Source: JACKAQ01 sp965227145 (GTDB lineage: Bacteria; Calditrichota; Calditrichia; RBG-13-44-9; J075). Taken from it: DNA of 64,000 bases. Both the position numbers and the translations under genes were made by a program. This document shows, piece by piece, positions 18,067 to 26,877 of the stretch (position 1 is the first letter of the stretch; the number at the start of each line of letters is the position of its first letter). Where the stretch lies: assembly GCA_965227145.1 (NCBI GenBank), contig OZ245730.1, forward strand, positions 4,030,001 to 4,094,000, given 5' to 3'. The notes beneath the pieces were generated by a model that did not search any database, was not told where the DNA came from, and worked only from the letters and a program-made list of their open reading frames with translations.

Positions 18067-18083
18067 TTGATGTGAATCATCAA
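18067..18083. promoter_or_regulatory. 17-bp inverted repeat upstream of the STAS gene
   Basis: TTGATG and CATCAA are exact reverse complements around TGAAT. The site is about 94 bp upstream of the STAS start codon, a plausible operator position. It is the only clear feature of the AT-rich 286-bp spacer 17891-18176. Confidence 0.3.
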
Positions 18084-18176
18084 CACCATCGTTCAAATAC
18101 CTAAATAGTTACGTTTAGCGATAATCTCATATTTTGAAAACGGTATTCGGGCAAAGCCAGAAAGAGGTATTTACGG

Positions 18177-18500
18177 ATGAATATTAGACACACTAACGAC
18201 GAACACAGGCTTGTGGTTAACCTTTCGGGTGAATTTGGTCCGGGAGATGCGGACGAATTTTTACACCGCCTGAACAGCCTGATCAACACAAACACCAGCG
18301 ATATTTTAATTGACTTTTCGCATGTCAGCGTTTTTTCCACCCTTTGCCTTGCAAAATTATCATTATTTTACAACAGCACGGCACGGGAACAGCGCCAGTT
18401 GCGTTTTACAGGATTAAGCGCCCAGCTTCAGCAGTTATTTTATATTGTTGATCTGGATTTTTTGATAGTGCAGGCAATCCAAAGCCCCTCACAATCGTGA
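18177..18500 (+). CDS. Stand-alone STAS-domain protein
   Basis: The 107-aa protein is a single STAS domain of the anti-sigma-factor-antagonist fold: strand LVVNLSGEFGPGDADEF, core strand ILIDFSHVSVFSTLCLAKL, and a final IVDLDFLI. In SpoIIAA the phosphorylated serine lies in a DSSG turn; here the turn reads FSTLC (53-57), so Thr55 might replace Ser and the site is not canonical. STAS proteins of this type work by partner switching with serine kinases, and none is adjacent. AGAGG lies upstream of the ATG. Its 3' end overlaps the convergent pentapeptide gene by 12 bp. Confidence 0.75.
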   Translation: MNIRHTNDEHRLVVNLSGEFGPGDADEFLHRLNSLINTNTSDILIDFSHVSVFSTLCLAKLSLFYNSTAREQRQLRFTGLSAQLQQLFYIVDLDFLIVQAIQSPSQS

Positions 18501-19220
18501 TGTGCTGCTTTGTGGCAACATCGCCGGAATAGTCACCTTTTCCGGCGTTACCGGCTGAAACAATATTTCACCGGTTAACATGCCGTCTGTTTTCGCATTC
18601 TCGAAATTGGCGTTTTCCAGATTGGCATCCCGAAAATCTGCGTAACTCAAATTGGCATGTGTGAAATCGGCACGGATAAATCGCGCCTGCCAGCAATTAC
18701 TGCCCGATAAATTTGCTCCCGAAAGTTTGGAATTATCCAAAATATAGCAGCTCAAATTCATACCGCGCAAATCGGCATTTCGCAAATCCGGTTGAATTTG
18801 CGGATTGGCCAATCGCCATGAATTCCATGCGGCAACCCCGCTGTTCAATTTTTCAAGATGCGCGCGATTGGGAACATCCGGTTCCGGCGACTGTTGCTGT
18901 TTGGCAACCGCCGGTTTTACTACCGGGCTTTTAGCGCCGATTGTGGTTTTGTTTAGCGGTGCATCGGTCTCGAGCGTTTCCACAACTTTGGGATTAGCCT
19001 CAAAAACGTCAGCCAAAAGTGATTCAAAGTCATCATCTTCGGCAATTATTTTTGGGACTGGGGAATCGGGTTTGCGAGCTGGTTTTGGTGCTTCCGGCGT
19101 CCTTTCCGGATTGACTTTCGACGCATCCGGTCTGGCAGCTTCGGATGTTTCATCCTTTGTAAAATTATCGATGAAATCGTCACTTGTGACCAATTTTCGC
19201 AATTTATCAAATAAAGCCAT
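18489..19220 (-). CDS. Pentapeptide-repeat protein with long acidic linker
   Basis: The 243-aa protein starts with a helical segment (MALFDKLRKLV, 1-11), continues through a low-complexity Glu/Pro/Lys region (about 20-125), and ends in about twelve pentapeptide repeats of the A(D/N)LxX type (about 148-205: DLRNADLRGMNLS ... ANLSYADFRDANLENANF). Such repeats form a quadrilateral beta-helix. No gyrase-protection features can be asserted; many such proteins are regulatory or scaffold proteins. AGGTGG precedes the ATG at 19218-19220. It is convergent with the STAS gene. Confidence 0.8.
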   Translation of the reverse strand: MALFDKLRKLVTSDDFIDNFTKDETSEAARPDASKVNPERTPEAPKPARKPDSPVPKIIAEDDDFESLLADVFEANPKVVETLETDAPLNKTTIGAKSPVVKPAVAKQQQSPEPDVPNRAHLEKLNSGVAAWNSWRLANPQIQPDLRNADLRGMNLSCYILDNSKLSGANLSGSNCWQARFIRADFTHANLSYADFRDANLENANFENAKTDGMLTGEILFQPVTPEKVTIPAMLPQSSTSRL

Positions 19221-19629
19221 CGTGCCACCTGTATTTAATCCGTCAATTTATTCAAAAATATCACATGCTTTGCAAAAATTTGTTGATTTATATCCTGATT
19301 TTTGAATTTTTATTTGTGAATGGTGAACCTGATCATCCTTTTTCGCAACGAAAATTATACGTTTTTCTCGAATCTGCGATCTGCTGCTGCCGATGGGTAC
19401 CTTTTTTAATTTGCTTTTTTTAGAGGGTCAAATTAACTTCTTGGGTTCATATATATTGTCAACATAAATTCGTTTTTAAAAGGAAGAATAAAATTCCTGC
19501 TACTTTTCACTTCTATTTTCTCAAATTTTATCAAGACATTCCGTTTAATTATAAAAGTTGGAAAAACTAAACTTTGTATTGCAAAGTGCTTTGTGTGAAC
19601 ATATATTATGCCAGTGCAAGGAGTGCAAC
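19221..19629. other. Divergent intergenic region carrying operator copy 1
   Basis: This 409-bp AT-rich spacer separates the pentapeptide gene (minus) and the membrane-protein gene (plus). Apart from the 19572-19594 operator-like site no gene, RNA or terminator was recognised. An open frame continues upstream of the membrane protein to 19558, but it would run through the operator. Confidence 0.5.
19572..19594 (+). promoter_or_regulatory. Operator-like box, copy 1
   Basis: The 23-bp site contains CTTTG-TATTG-CAAAG (with flanks, ACTTTG/CAAAGT is a perfect 6-bp inverted repeat with a 5-bp spacer), followed by TGCTTTGT. It matches the site at 20705-20727 in 19 of 23 positions. It lies 36 bp upstream of the membrane-protein start, and the operon encodes a winged-helix regulator, so autoregulation is the simplest reading. 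Confidence 0.6.
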
Positions 19630-20295
19630 ATGATTTCGAGCCAAATTTACCAGGCAATTGAACAAGTACGCGATCTGCAACAAAAAATATTGGAAAGCCA
19701 GCGATTCAAGGGTTATTCCGGGCGTGCAAGAGCCATTTGCGGCGCAGTTGCGTTATTTGCAGCCGCAGCAATGAGTTACAAAAGCTTTCCGGCGGAAACG
19801 GCAGCGCATGCTTTGGGCTGGGGAATGGTGGCTTTGTTCGGCGTATTGCTGAACTTTGGCTCTCTGGTGCACTGGTTTTTGTTCGATCCGAGTGTGAAAA
19901 GGGATTTCCGGCGGCTCAAGCCAACCCTGGACGCGCTGCCCGCCATTGCAGTTGGCGGCGTAATGACGTATGTTTTTATAATGCATAACCTGCACCAATA
20001 TTTATTTGGCACGTGGATGTGTCTTTTCGGGTTGGCAAATCTGGCATCGCGGCATGTGCTGCCCCGACGAATCTGGATGGTTGGGGTATATTACATCGCC
20101 TGCGGAAGCGTTTGCCTCTGGTTTGCATCAAATATTTTATTTCTGAATCCGTGGCCAATGGGCATTGTGTTTTTTATCGGGGAATGGGCCGGTGGACTGG
20201 TGCTGCACTTTGGCGATCACCGCGATTTAACAATTGGCGACATTTTGAGCATTTTCACTTCAGCAAAGGAGGGGAAGCATGCCCAACAAATCTGA
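19630..20295 (+). CDS. Multi-spanning membrane protein paired with a winged-helix regulator
   Basis: The 221-aa protein has a short amphipathic N-terminal helix (IYQAIEQVRDLQQKILES) and about six hydrophobic segments between residues 35 and 205, with conserved-looking polar motifs HWFLFDPS and FIGEWAGGLVLHFGDHRD near the ends of helices. I do not recognise a named family; membrane proteins like this commonly occur in a two-gene operon with a small winged-helix repressor. The ATG at 19630 has AAGGAG upstream. Its 3' end overlaps the regulator gene by 17 bp, indicating translational coupling. Confidence 0.75.
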   Translation: MISSQIYQAIEQVRDLQQKILESQRFKGYSGRARAICGAVALFAAAAMSYKSFPAETAAHALGWGMVALFGVLLNFGSLVHWFLFDPSVKRDFRRLKPTLDALPAIAVGGVMTYVFIMHNLHQYLFGTWMCLFGLANLASRHVLPRRIWMVGVYYIACGSVCLWFASNILFLNPWPMGIVFFIGEWAGGLVLHFGDHRDLTIGDILSIFTSAKEGKHAQQI

Positions 20296-20653
20296 AAATC
20301 CATACAGCGCTTTAAAGGGCATTTTTCATGAGCCCAACCGGTTGGCGATCATTTCTGCATTGAGCAGCGCACCGGATGGGCTGACATTCAAATCGCTCAA
20401 GGATCAGTGCGATTTAACCGACGGTAATCTTAGCCGGCACCTGAAAGCGTTGGAAGACGCAAATGTGGTGCTCATCGACAAGCGGTTTATCGGCGCAAAG
20501 CCGCAAACCAAAGCAATGCTGACCGACGAGGGTCGCGAAAGCTTTGTGGAATATCTGAAAGTGCTGGAAGAAGTGCTGAAGATGGCTGCCGATGCCGTCG
20601 TCACCGGCGACCCGGATGTTCAATTACCGTTTGCCCGAATCAAAACAGCTTGA
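20279..20653 (+). CDS. Winged-helix transcriptional regulator
   Basis: The 124-aa protein is a compact winged-helix factor: FHEPNRLAIISALSSAPDGLTFKSLKDQCDL is helix 1 to helix 2, TDGNLSRHLKALEDANVVLIDK is the recognition helix and wing, and PQTKAMLTDEGRESFVEYL is the second wing and dimer helix. This resembles the ArsR/MarR-like group with no ligand domain. It most likely represses its own operon through the CTTTG/CAAAG box at 19572 and perhaps the second box at 20705. An AGGAGG Shine-Dalgarno lies inside the upstream gene. Confidence 0.88.
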   Translation: MPNKSENPYSALKGIFHEPNRLAIISALSSAPDGLTFKSLKDQCDLTDGNLSRHLKALEDANVVLIDKRFIGAKPQTKAMLTDEGRESFVEYLKVLEEVLKMAADAVVTGDPDVQLPFARIKTA

Positions 20654-20670
20654 TTTTTGGCTTCCCCACC

Positions 20671-20693
20671 ATCGCAATTTTTGCGATTTTTTT
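20671..20693 (+). terminator. Intrinsic terminator of the membrane protein/regulator operon
   Basis: ATCGCAA (20671-20677) pairs with TTGCGAT (20681-20687) and a run of seven T (20687-20693) follows. An outer CCCCAC (20664-20669) / GTGGGG (20694-20699) pair encloses it. It lies 18 bp after the regulator stop codon. Confidence 0.75.
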
Positions 20694-20704
20694 GTGGGGA
20701 AACG

Positions 20705-20727
20705 CTTTGCACTTGAAAGTGCTTTGT
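20705..20727 (+). promoter_or_regulatory. Operator-like box, copy 2
   Basis: This 23-bp site shares 19 of 23 positions with 19572-19594, including CTTTG at its start and AAAGTGCTTTGT at its end. It also contains a second palindrome, GCACTT-GA-AAGTGC. It lies just beyond the regulator terminator and about 150 bp upstream of uppS, so it may extend the same control to the uppS-folC transcript. TAAAAT at 20731-20736 is a possible -10 element. Confidence 0.55.
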
Positions 20728-20880
20728 TCAATAAAATATTTTGCGGATTTAAATTTTGCGATGTTAAATTGTGAGCCTGAACCAAAACATCGGCGAGAAA
20801 TTAATTAAATAATCCCGGAATTCGAAGAAAAAATGAAAAATCAGTTAACCATTGGAAAACGAAAACAACAGGTGAACAGT

Positions 20881-21663
20881 ATGATTGGTGTTCTGAAGCG
20901 AGCAACAACCCATGAGGAAGCACTTCAACAATTGATCGAACAAGGCCACGAAATGCCCCGCCACATTGCAATTATTATGGATGGCAACGGCCGCTGGGCG
21001 AAACGCAGAACGTTGCCACGAGCTGCCGGGCATCGCGAAGGTGTAAAATCCGTGCGGACGATTGTGGAAAAAGCCGGCAAACTTGGCATCGGTTATTTGA
21101 CACTTTACACTTTTTCAAAAGAAAACTGGCGCCGCCCGGAAACCGAAGTTTCCATGTTGATGAAGCTGTTGGTCAGCTCGCTCCGCAAAGAAATTGATGA
21201 CCTGATGGAAAAAAATGTCCGGTTACGCACCATCGGCGACATGAATGATTTGCCTGCAGAAGCCCGCGATGAAATGTACGCCGCCGAAGAACGCACCCGT
21301 TTTAACACAGGGCTAAATCTAAATTTAGCATTAAGTTACAGCAGCCGCACAGAGATGGTTCAGGCAATGCAGGCAATCGCAACCAGGGTTCGCGACGGGC
21401 AATTGCGCATCGAAGATATTGACGAGCGCACCGTCTCCGGCGCATTGTACACCAACGAAATTCCCGATCCCGATTTGCTGATCCGCACCAGCGGTGAGCA
21501 GCGCATCAGCAATTTCTTGCTGTGGCAACTTGCATATTCAGAACTTTACATCACGCGAACATTTTGGCCGGATTTCCGCGCCGAGGCACTTTGTGAAGCG
21601 CTCATCAACTACCTCCATCGCGAACGGCGCTTCGGCATGACCAGCGAACAAATTCAAAAATGA
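20881..21663 (+). CDS. uppS: Undecaprenyl diphosphate synthase (cis-prenyltransferase)
   Basis: UppS condenses isopentenyl diphosphate onto farnesyl diphosphate to make C55 undecaprenyl diphosphate, the lipid carrier for peptidoglycan and for the exopolysaccharide pathway encoded at 36-55 kb. The 260-aa protein has the catalytic HIAIIMDGNGRWAKRR loop, LTLYTFSKENWRRP, the NLALSYSSRTEM helix, and the C-terminal RTSGEQRISNFLLWQLAYSE segment. I prefer the ATG at 20881 (AGGTG 6 nt upstream, normal family length) to the in-frame ATG at 20833, which would add 16 residues. It overlaps folC by 4 bp (ATGA). Confidence 0.95.
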   Translation: MIGVLKRATTHEEALQQLIEQGHEMPRHIAIIMDGNGRWAKRRTLPRAAGHREGVKSVRTIVEKAGKLGIGYLTLYTFSKENWRRPETEVSMLMKLLVSSLRKEIDDLMEKNVRLRTIGDMNDLPAEARDEMYAAEERTRFNTGLNLNLALSYSSRTEMVQAMQAIATRVRDGQLRIEDIDERTVSGALYTNEIPDPDLLIRTSGEQRISNFLLWQLAYSELYITRTFWPDFRAEALCEALINYLHRERRFGMTSEQIQK

Positions 21664-22925
21664 CCGCATATCAGGAAACCCTCAATTTTCTATTCGGCTT
21701 ACAGCGTGTGGGTATAAAACTTGGATTGGAAAATATCCGCACGCTGCTAAACGCAATCGATAACCCGCAACTCAATTACCCCACCATTCACCTTGCCGGA
21801 ACCAACGGTAAAGGCTCCACAGCAGCAATGCTGACGGCTATTTTGCGGGAATGCGGCTATCGTGTCGCGCAATACACATCGCCGCATTTGATCGATTTCA
21901 GCGAACGAATTCAGTTGAACGGGCAACCGATTCCCGAATCGGAAGTTGTGCAGTTTACCGGGCAAATCCGCCCGTTGGTTGAAAAAATCCAGTCATCCTT
22001 TTTTGAAGTGACAACCGCAATGGCATTCTGGTATTTCGCGAATCAGCAGCCGGATATCGCCATCATCGAAACCGGGCTTGGCGGACGGCTGGATGCGACA
22101 AACACCCTTCAACCGCTGCTGACCCTCATTACACCAATCGATTTTGATCATCAAATATTTTTGGGAAATACCATCCGGCAAATTGCCGCAGAAAAAGCCG
22201 GTATTATCAAATCCGGCGTGCCGTGCCTAACCAACAATCGCGCTCCGGAAGTTCTGGAAGTTTTGGAAACGACCTGCAGAGAGCGCGGCGCATCTTTCTC
22301 AAACGTGCTTATAAACAGCAACTATCACATTGAAAAATATGAGTTTCAATCAACCATCTGCGATGTGAAAATTGACAATTTTTCGTTACCCGGATTACAA
22401 ATTGCACTCCCCGGCGAACATCAGGTGGAAAACGCATTGCTGGCAATTGCCGCTGTTCGCAAGTTGCCAAATGACTGGCAAATTTCCGAAAATGCCATCC
22501 GGAAAGGGTTAGCTTCTGTGCGGTGGCCGGGCAGAATTCATCAGGTTTCCCACAACCCGGATATAGTGATCGACGTGTCACACAATCCTGCGGGATTTGC
22601 CAAAACGTTTTCATTTATCAAAAAATTTTATCAACCGGAACAAATTCATGTGTTAACGTTTTTACAAAATGATAAAGATTTGCAAAAAATTGCCGATTGT
22701 ATTGCCCTGCATACAAAAGATGTGCGAATTATCGACCTCAACGCCGGAAAACCGCTGAATCCTCATAAGTTTGCAGCGGCATTCGAACAAACCACCGCTG
22801 CTGCAAGCATTTATCCGGATTTGAAGACTGCTTTACCAGGACAACACTACCAACACAATCGGAAGGAACTCTGGTTGATTATCGGGTCGCACTATCTCGC
22901 GGGTGAAGCTTATAAATTTTTTTAA
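21660..22925 (+). CDS. folC: Folylpolyglutamate / dihydrofolate synthase
   Basis: FolC adds glutamate to dihydropteroate and to folates by ATP-dependent ligation through an acyl phosphate. The 421-aa protein is a typical Mur-ligase-fold member: P-loop HLAGTNGKGSTAAML (about 43-57), the TSPHLIDFSERIQLNG loop, the ETGLGGRLDATN Mg-binding motif, a FDHQIFLGNT segment, and a C-terminal domain with DVSHNPAGF. The ATG overlaps the uppS stop (ATGA), so the two are co-translated. Confidence 0.95.
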   Translation: MTAYQETLNFLFGLQRVGIKLGLENIRTLLNAIDNPQLNYPTIHLAGTNGKGSTAAMLTAILRECGYRVAQYTSPHLIDFSERIQLNGQPIPESEVVQFTGQIRPLVEKIQSSFFEVTTAMAFWYFANQQPDIAIIETGLGGRLDATNTLQPLLTLITPIDFDHQIFLGNTIRQIAAEKAGIIKSGVPCLTNNRAPEVLEVLETTCRERGASFSNVLINSNYHIEKYEFQSTICDVKIDNFSLPGLQIALPGEHQVENALLAIAAVRKLPNDWQISENAIRKGLASVRWPGRIHQVSHNPDIVIDVSHNPAGFAKTFSFIKKFYQPEQIHVLTFLQNDKDLQKIADCIALHTKDVRIIDLNAGKPLNPHKFAAAFEQTTAAASIYPDLKTALPGQHYQHNRKELWLIIGSHYLAGEAYKFF

Positions 22926-23177
22926 CAGGTTTGGATTTTTAAAAATCTCATTTTTATATGTTCAATATAATTAACAGTTTACAACCCAAAATTTAGAGAA
23001 AAGTTTTTATGCAATTTGCTTGCATTCCTTAAAATCAGTATTTATATTTCTGCCCACGCTTGTAAAACTTCCGAATTGACCCCCGAACGTAATTCAGTAT
23101 CAGGGCATTTCCATAAAAGAAAATCAAGAAAATCGAATATTATTTTTTTTAGCTAACAGAAACGAGGTAACACTAAC

Positions 23178-24428
23178 ATGCTGGATTTAGAATCCTTAAA
23201 GACGTTGAAAATCTCGGAGCTTAACCAGATTGCCCAGGAATTGGAAATTCAGGGCACCTCCGGGATGAAAAAACAGGAGCTAATCTTCAAAATTCTCGAA
23301 GAACAAACCGCGCAGGAAGGTTTGATTTTCTCTGAAGGTGTTTTGGAAGTACTCCCCGATGGCTACGGTTTTTTGCGTTCCCCAAAATTCAATTATCTCC
23401 CCGGACAGGATGACATTTACGTTTCGCCCTCACAAATCAAACGATTTGATTTGCGAACCGGCGATATTGTTCAGGGCCAAATTCGTCCCCCGAAAGATAA
23501 CGAACGGTTTTTCGCACTGCTTCGCGTTGAAGCTGTCAATTATGAAAGTCCGGACAAAAAACGCGACATCACACTTTTTGACAACCTCACACCGATTTAT
23601 CCGATTGAACGATTGAATCTTGAAGGTGCGTCGAAAGATTACACCATGCGAATCATGAACTTGCTGACACCCATCGGTAAAGGCCAGCGGGGATTGATTG
23701 TATCACCGCCGCGCGCCGGTAAAACCGTGATTATGCAGAAGTTGGCCAACGCAATTATGCAGAATAATCCGGAAGTAACCATGATTGTTTTGCTCATTGA
23801 CGAACGCCCGGAAGAAGTAACCGATATGGAACGCAGTGTAAAAGCAGAGGTCATAGCTTCTACATTTGACGAGCCGCCGGAACGCCACGTTGCCGTTGCG
23901 GATATGGTTTTGGAAAAAGCCAAACGCCTCGTTGAATACGGACGCGACGTAGTTATCCTGCTCGATTCCATCACCCGTTTAGCACGGGCACACAACACGG
24001 TTGTCCCGCACTCCGGCAAAATCCTTTCCGGTGGTGTGGACTCCAACGCCCTACGTCACCCCAAACGGTTTTTCGGCGCTGCCCGTAATATTGAAGAAGG
24101 CGGCAGCCTCAGCATCCTCGCAACCGCGCTGGTGCAAACCGGATCGCGAATGGACGAAGTGATCTTCGAAGAATTTAAAGGAACCGGTAATATGGAAATT
24201 GTGCTCGATCGCCGTTTGGCTGATCGCCGCATCTTCCCTGCTGTCGATATCAACAGCTCCGGTACCCGTAAAGAAGAATTGCTGCTCAACAAAAAAGAAC
24301 TCGGTCGTGTTTGGGTATTGCGTAAATTGTTGAACGAAATGAACCCCATCGAAGCAATGGAATTCCTCGTTAACAAAATGCGCAGCACACGCAGCAACGA
24401 CGATTTCCTGAACAGCATGAGCTCATAA
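23178..24428 (+). CDS. rho: Transcription termination factor Rho
   Basis: Rho is the hexameric RNA-dependent ATPase that terminates transcription. The 416-aa protein has the N-terminal helical domain (LKTLKISELNQIAQELEIQG), an RNA-binding cold-shock domain (about 50-115, EGVLEVLPDGYGFLRSP), the P-loop SPPRAGKTVIMQ, the Walker B stretch VVILLDSITRLARAHN, and the R-loop with the arginine-finger segment. Length matches E. coli Rho. The 252-bp spacer before it (22926-23177) is AT-rich with no recognised element; rho leaders are often autoregulated, but no attenuator can be shown here. Confidence 0.97.
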   Translation: MLDLESLKTLKISELNQIAQELEIQGTSGMKKQELIFKILEEQTAQEGLIFSEGVLEVLPDGYGFLRSPKFNYLPGQDDIYVSPSQIKRFDLRTGDIVQGQIRPPKDNERFFALLRVEAVNYESPDKKRDITLFDNLTPIYPIERLNLEGASKDYTMRIMNLLTPIGKGQRGLIVSPPRAGKTVIMQKLANAIMQNNPEVTMIVLLIDERPEEVTDMERSVKAEVIASTFDEPPERHVAVADMVLEKAKRLVEYGRDVVILLDSITRLARAHNTVVPHSGKILSGGVDSNALRHPKRFFGAARNIEEGGSLSILATALVQTGSRMDEVIFEEFKGTGNMEIVLDRRLADRRIFPAVDINSSGTRKEELLLNKKELGRVWVLRKLLNEMNPIEAMEFLVNKMRSTRSNDDFLNSMSS

Positions 24429-24454
24429 TATTTTTGGGAAAAATTGAAAGCAAA

Positions 24455-24487
24455 CAAGCGAGAATTTACATTCTCGCTTGCATTTTC
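24455..24487 (+). terminator. Stem-loop terminator after rho
   Basis: CAAGCGAGAAT (24455-24465) and ATTCTCGCTTG (24470-24480) form a perfect 11-bp stem with a TTAC loop, followed by CATTTTC. The U-tract is short, so it may be a weak terminator or an mRNA 3'-end stabiliser before rpmE. Confidence 0.65.
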
Positions 24488-24555
24488 AGCTAATTTGCTT
24501 TACCTTTGCCCGGTTTAAACAATGCTCAGAAATTACAAACAGAGGTTTTAAGAAG

Positions 24556-24804
24556 ATGAAAGCAGAAGGTCATCCGAAATATCAAATGGTGGTTTTTAAG
24601 GATATTTCCACCGATTTTTCCATCCTGACCCGCTCCACGGTAACATCCAAAGAAACGGTTGAGTGGGAAGACGGCAAAGAATATCCATTGGTCAAGCTGG
24701 AATTGTCCAGTGCATCACATCCGTTCTTTACAGGCAAACAACATTTGGTGGATACCGCCGGACGTGTTGAAAAATTCCTGAAAAAATACGGCGACCGCCG
24801 ATAG
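24556..24804 (+). CDS. rpmE: 50S ribosomal protein L31, type B
   Basis: The 82-aa protein begins MKAEGHPKYQMVVF, with DISTDFSILTRST and the SHPFFTGKQHLVDTAGRVEKF core of L31. It lacks the CxxC zinc motif, which makes it the type B (zinc-independent) paralogue. The ATG at 24556 is chosen because an upstream in-frame ATG at 24478 would start inside the preceding stem-loop region. It sits between rho and prfA, a common order in FCB and other bacteria. Confidence 0.93.
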   Translation: MKAEGHPKYQMVVFKDISTDFSILTRSTVTSKETVEWEDGKEYPLVKLELSSASHPFFTGKQHLVDTAGRVEKFLKKYGDRR

Positions 24805-24832
24805 CAACGATACATTCGAAAATTTTGCGAAA

Positions 24833-24866
24833 CGGAATACCCGAAGTTGGGGTATTCCGTTTTTTG
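24833..24866 (+). terminator. Intrinsic terminator after rpmE
   Basis: CGGAATACCC pairs with GGGTATTCCG around a 7-nt loop and is followed directly by TTTTTTG, a standard Rho-independent terminator 29 bp after the rpmE stop codon. Confidence 0.9.
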
Positions 24867-24937
24867 TTTACCGAATAAAAAGTTGCCGAAGATCGTTTCC
24901 GCAATGCCGTAAAACCAACCCCGATAGATAAAAAACT

Positions 24938-26017
24938 ATGTTAGACAAACTGAAGAACATCGAGCAAAAATTCCAGAAAATCGCTGATGAAATGGCCGAT
25001 CCGGGCATCGCCAGCGATCACAGCAAATACTCAAAACTGGCGCAGGAATACTCCGACCTCGAGCCGCTGGTGCTGAAATATCGCGAATATCGCGCTGTTT
25101 TGGCCAGCATTTCCGAATCCAAAAATCTTTTGATGGAATCGTCTGACGACGAACTGCGCGAGCTTGCCAAAATGGAATTGGAAGAATCCGAAGATAAAAA
25201 AGAGATTCTGACCAAAGAGATCCAACGATTATTGGTACCGCCGGACCCGAACGATTTGAAAAACACGATTCTGGAAATTCGTGCCGGTACCGGCGGTGAC
25301 GAAGCCGCTATTTTTGCAGGTGATTTGTATCGAATGTACGCTCGTTTTTGCGAATTGCATCGCTGGAAAATGGACCCCGTAAGTTTAAGCGAAGGCGAAC
25401 ACGGCGGATTTAAAGAAATTATTGTGTCCATCCGGGGAAAAGGCGCATACGGAAAACTGAAATATGAAAGCGGTGTTCACCGGGTGCAGCGTGTGCCGGA
25501 AACAGAATCGCAGGGACGCATTCACACATCCGCGGCCAGTGTTGTGGTAATGCCGGAAGTGGACGATGTTGACGTGCAGGTAAACCCCAATGACTTGATT
25601 ATCGATGTGTACCGTTCCTCCGGGCCCGGCGGGCAATCCGTTAATACAACAGATTCCGCCGTACGGATTACCCACAAACCAACCGGATTGGTGGTTACCT
25701 GTCAGGATGAAAAATCGCAGCTCAAAAACAAAGACAAAGCCCTGAAAGTGCTGAAAGCCCGATTATATGATATGGAGCTAAGCAAACAGCACGACGAAAT
25801 CTCCAGCCAACGCCGGAGCATGATTCGCAGCGGCGACCGCAGCGAAAAAATTCGCACATATAATTATCCGCAGGGACGCGTAACGGATCACCGGATTGGG
25901 CTTACCTTGTATCGGTTGAATGAAATTATTAACGGTGAAGTGGATATGTTGATCGATGAGTTGCAGCTTGCCGATCAATCCGAGCGATTAAAAATTGAAA
26001 TGAATGATGGCAAATGA
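24938..26017 (+). CDS. prfA: Peptide chain release factor 1
   Basis: RF1 releases the peptide at UAA and UAG codons. The 359-aa protein has an N-terminal coiled-coil domain, the RAGTGGDEAAIFAGDL segment, the codon-recognition loop with VPETESQGRIHTSAA (RF1-type anticodon region, about 186-200), and the catalytic GGQ at residues 231-233 in SSGPGGQSVN. It overlaps prmC by 4 bp (ATGA), coupling it to the methyltransferase that modifies that glutamine. Confidence 0.97.
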   Translation: MLDKLKNIEQKFQKIADEMADPGIASDHSKYSKLAQEYSDLEPLVLKYREYRAVLASISESKNLLMESSDDELRELAKMELEESEDKKEILTKEIQRLLVPPDPNDLKNTILEIRAGTGGDEAAIFAGDLYRMYARFCELHRWKMDPVSLSEGEHGGFKEIIVSIRGKGAYGKLKYESGVHRVQRVPETESQGRIHTSAASVVVMPEVDDVDVQVNPNDLIIDVYRSSGPGGQSVNTTDSAVRITHKPTGLVVTCQDEKSQLKNKDKALKVLKARLYDMELSKQHDEISSQRRSMIRSGDRSEKIRTYNYPQGRVTDHRIGLTLYRLNEIINGEVDMLIDELQLADQSERLKIEMNDGK

Positions 26018-26877
26018 CAGAAATCTGGACTGTCAAAAAAATACTCGATTGGACAAACCAATTTTTCACGGAAAAGCAAGTGCCGGAAGCACGCCTCAGC
26101 GCCGAATGGCTGCTTGCTGATGTGCTTTCCTGCCGGCGCATCGAACTTTATCTCCAATTTGACCGCATTTTGACAACCGATGAACGCGCCACTTTTCGCG
26201 AATTTGTAAAACGCCGCGCCGCACGCGAGCCCGTTCAATACATTCTCGGCGAAACAGAATTTTACGGTTATCCCATAAAAGTAACGCCGGACGTGCTCAT
26301 TCCCCGCCCCGAAACAGAATTATTAATCGATTTTGCTATTGAATATTTCCAGACAAATCAAGATATTGCTAAGCTTATATTGGATATCGGCACTGGCAGC
26401 GGTTGCATTGCCATAGCTTTGGCAAAACGTTTGGCGGGCGCATCCGTTAGTGCAGTGGATATCAGCGAGGCTGCACTTGCCGTTGCGAAAACGAACGCGG
26501 CATTGAACGCGGCAGACATCCACTTTCACCACGCTGATTTTCTGAAAATGGACAATGTGTCGAATAAAAAGTTCAGTGTTATTGTCAGCAATCCGCCATA
26601 CGTCGCAGAAATTGATTGGCCCGGCGTTCAGCCCGAGGTGCGTAATTTCGAGCCAAAAACCGCGCTGCTCGCAGGAAAAGACGGACTGGATTTTTACCGC
26701 CAGCTTATTCCGCAACTAAAAAACTGGCTATCGCCGAACGGCGCTGTGTTTCTGGAAGTCGGCTATAATCAGGCTGCCGCCGTTGAGAAAATGTTAAAGG
26801 GTGCAGGCTATTCGACAAAAACCCAAAAAGATTATCATCAAATTGACAGGTTCGTAACGGGCATTTGGCAACAGTAA
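26014..26877 (+). CDS. prmC: Release-factor glutamine methyltransferase
   Basis: PrmC N5-methylates the GGQ glutamine of release factors using S-adenosylmethionine. The 287-aa protein has the N-terminal helical substrate-binding domain, SAM-binding motif DIGTGSG (124-130), and the catalytic NPPY motif at 193-196 followed by VAEI. The start overlaps the prfA stop codon. No terminator was seen immediately downstream. Confidence 0.96.
   Translation: MTEIWTVKKILDWTNQFFTEKQVPEARLSAEWLLADVLSCRRIELYLQFDRILTTDERATFREFVKRRAAREPVQYILGETEFYGYPIKVTPDVLIPRPETELLIDFAIEYFQTNQDIAKLILDIGTGSGCIAIALAKRLAGASVSAVDISEAALAVAKTNAALNAADIHFHHADFLKMDNVSNKKFSVIVSNPPYVAEIDWPGVQPEVRNFEPKTALLAGKDGLDFYRQLIPQLKNWLSPNGAVFLEVGYNQAAAVEKMLKGAGYSTKTQKDYHQIDRFVTGIWQQ

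Noticed and set aside
19558..19629. 24-codon N-terminal extension of the membrane protein (start at 19558)
   Set aside because: It would begin inside or upstream of the operator-like box, and a strong AAGGAG precedes the ATG at 19630.
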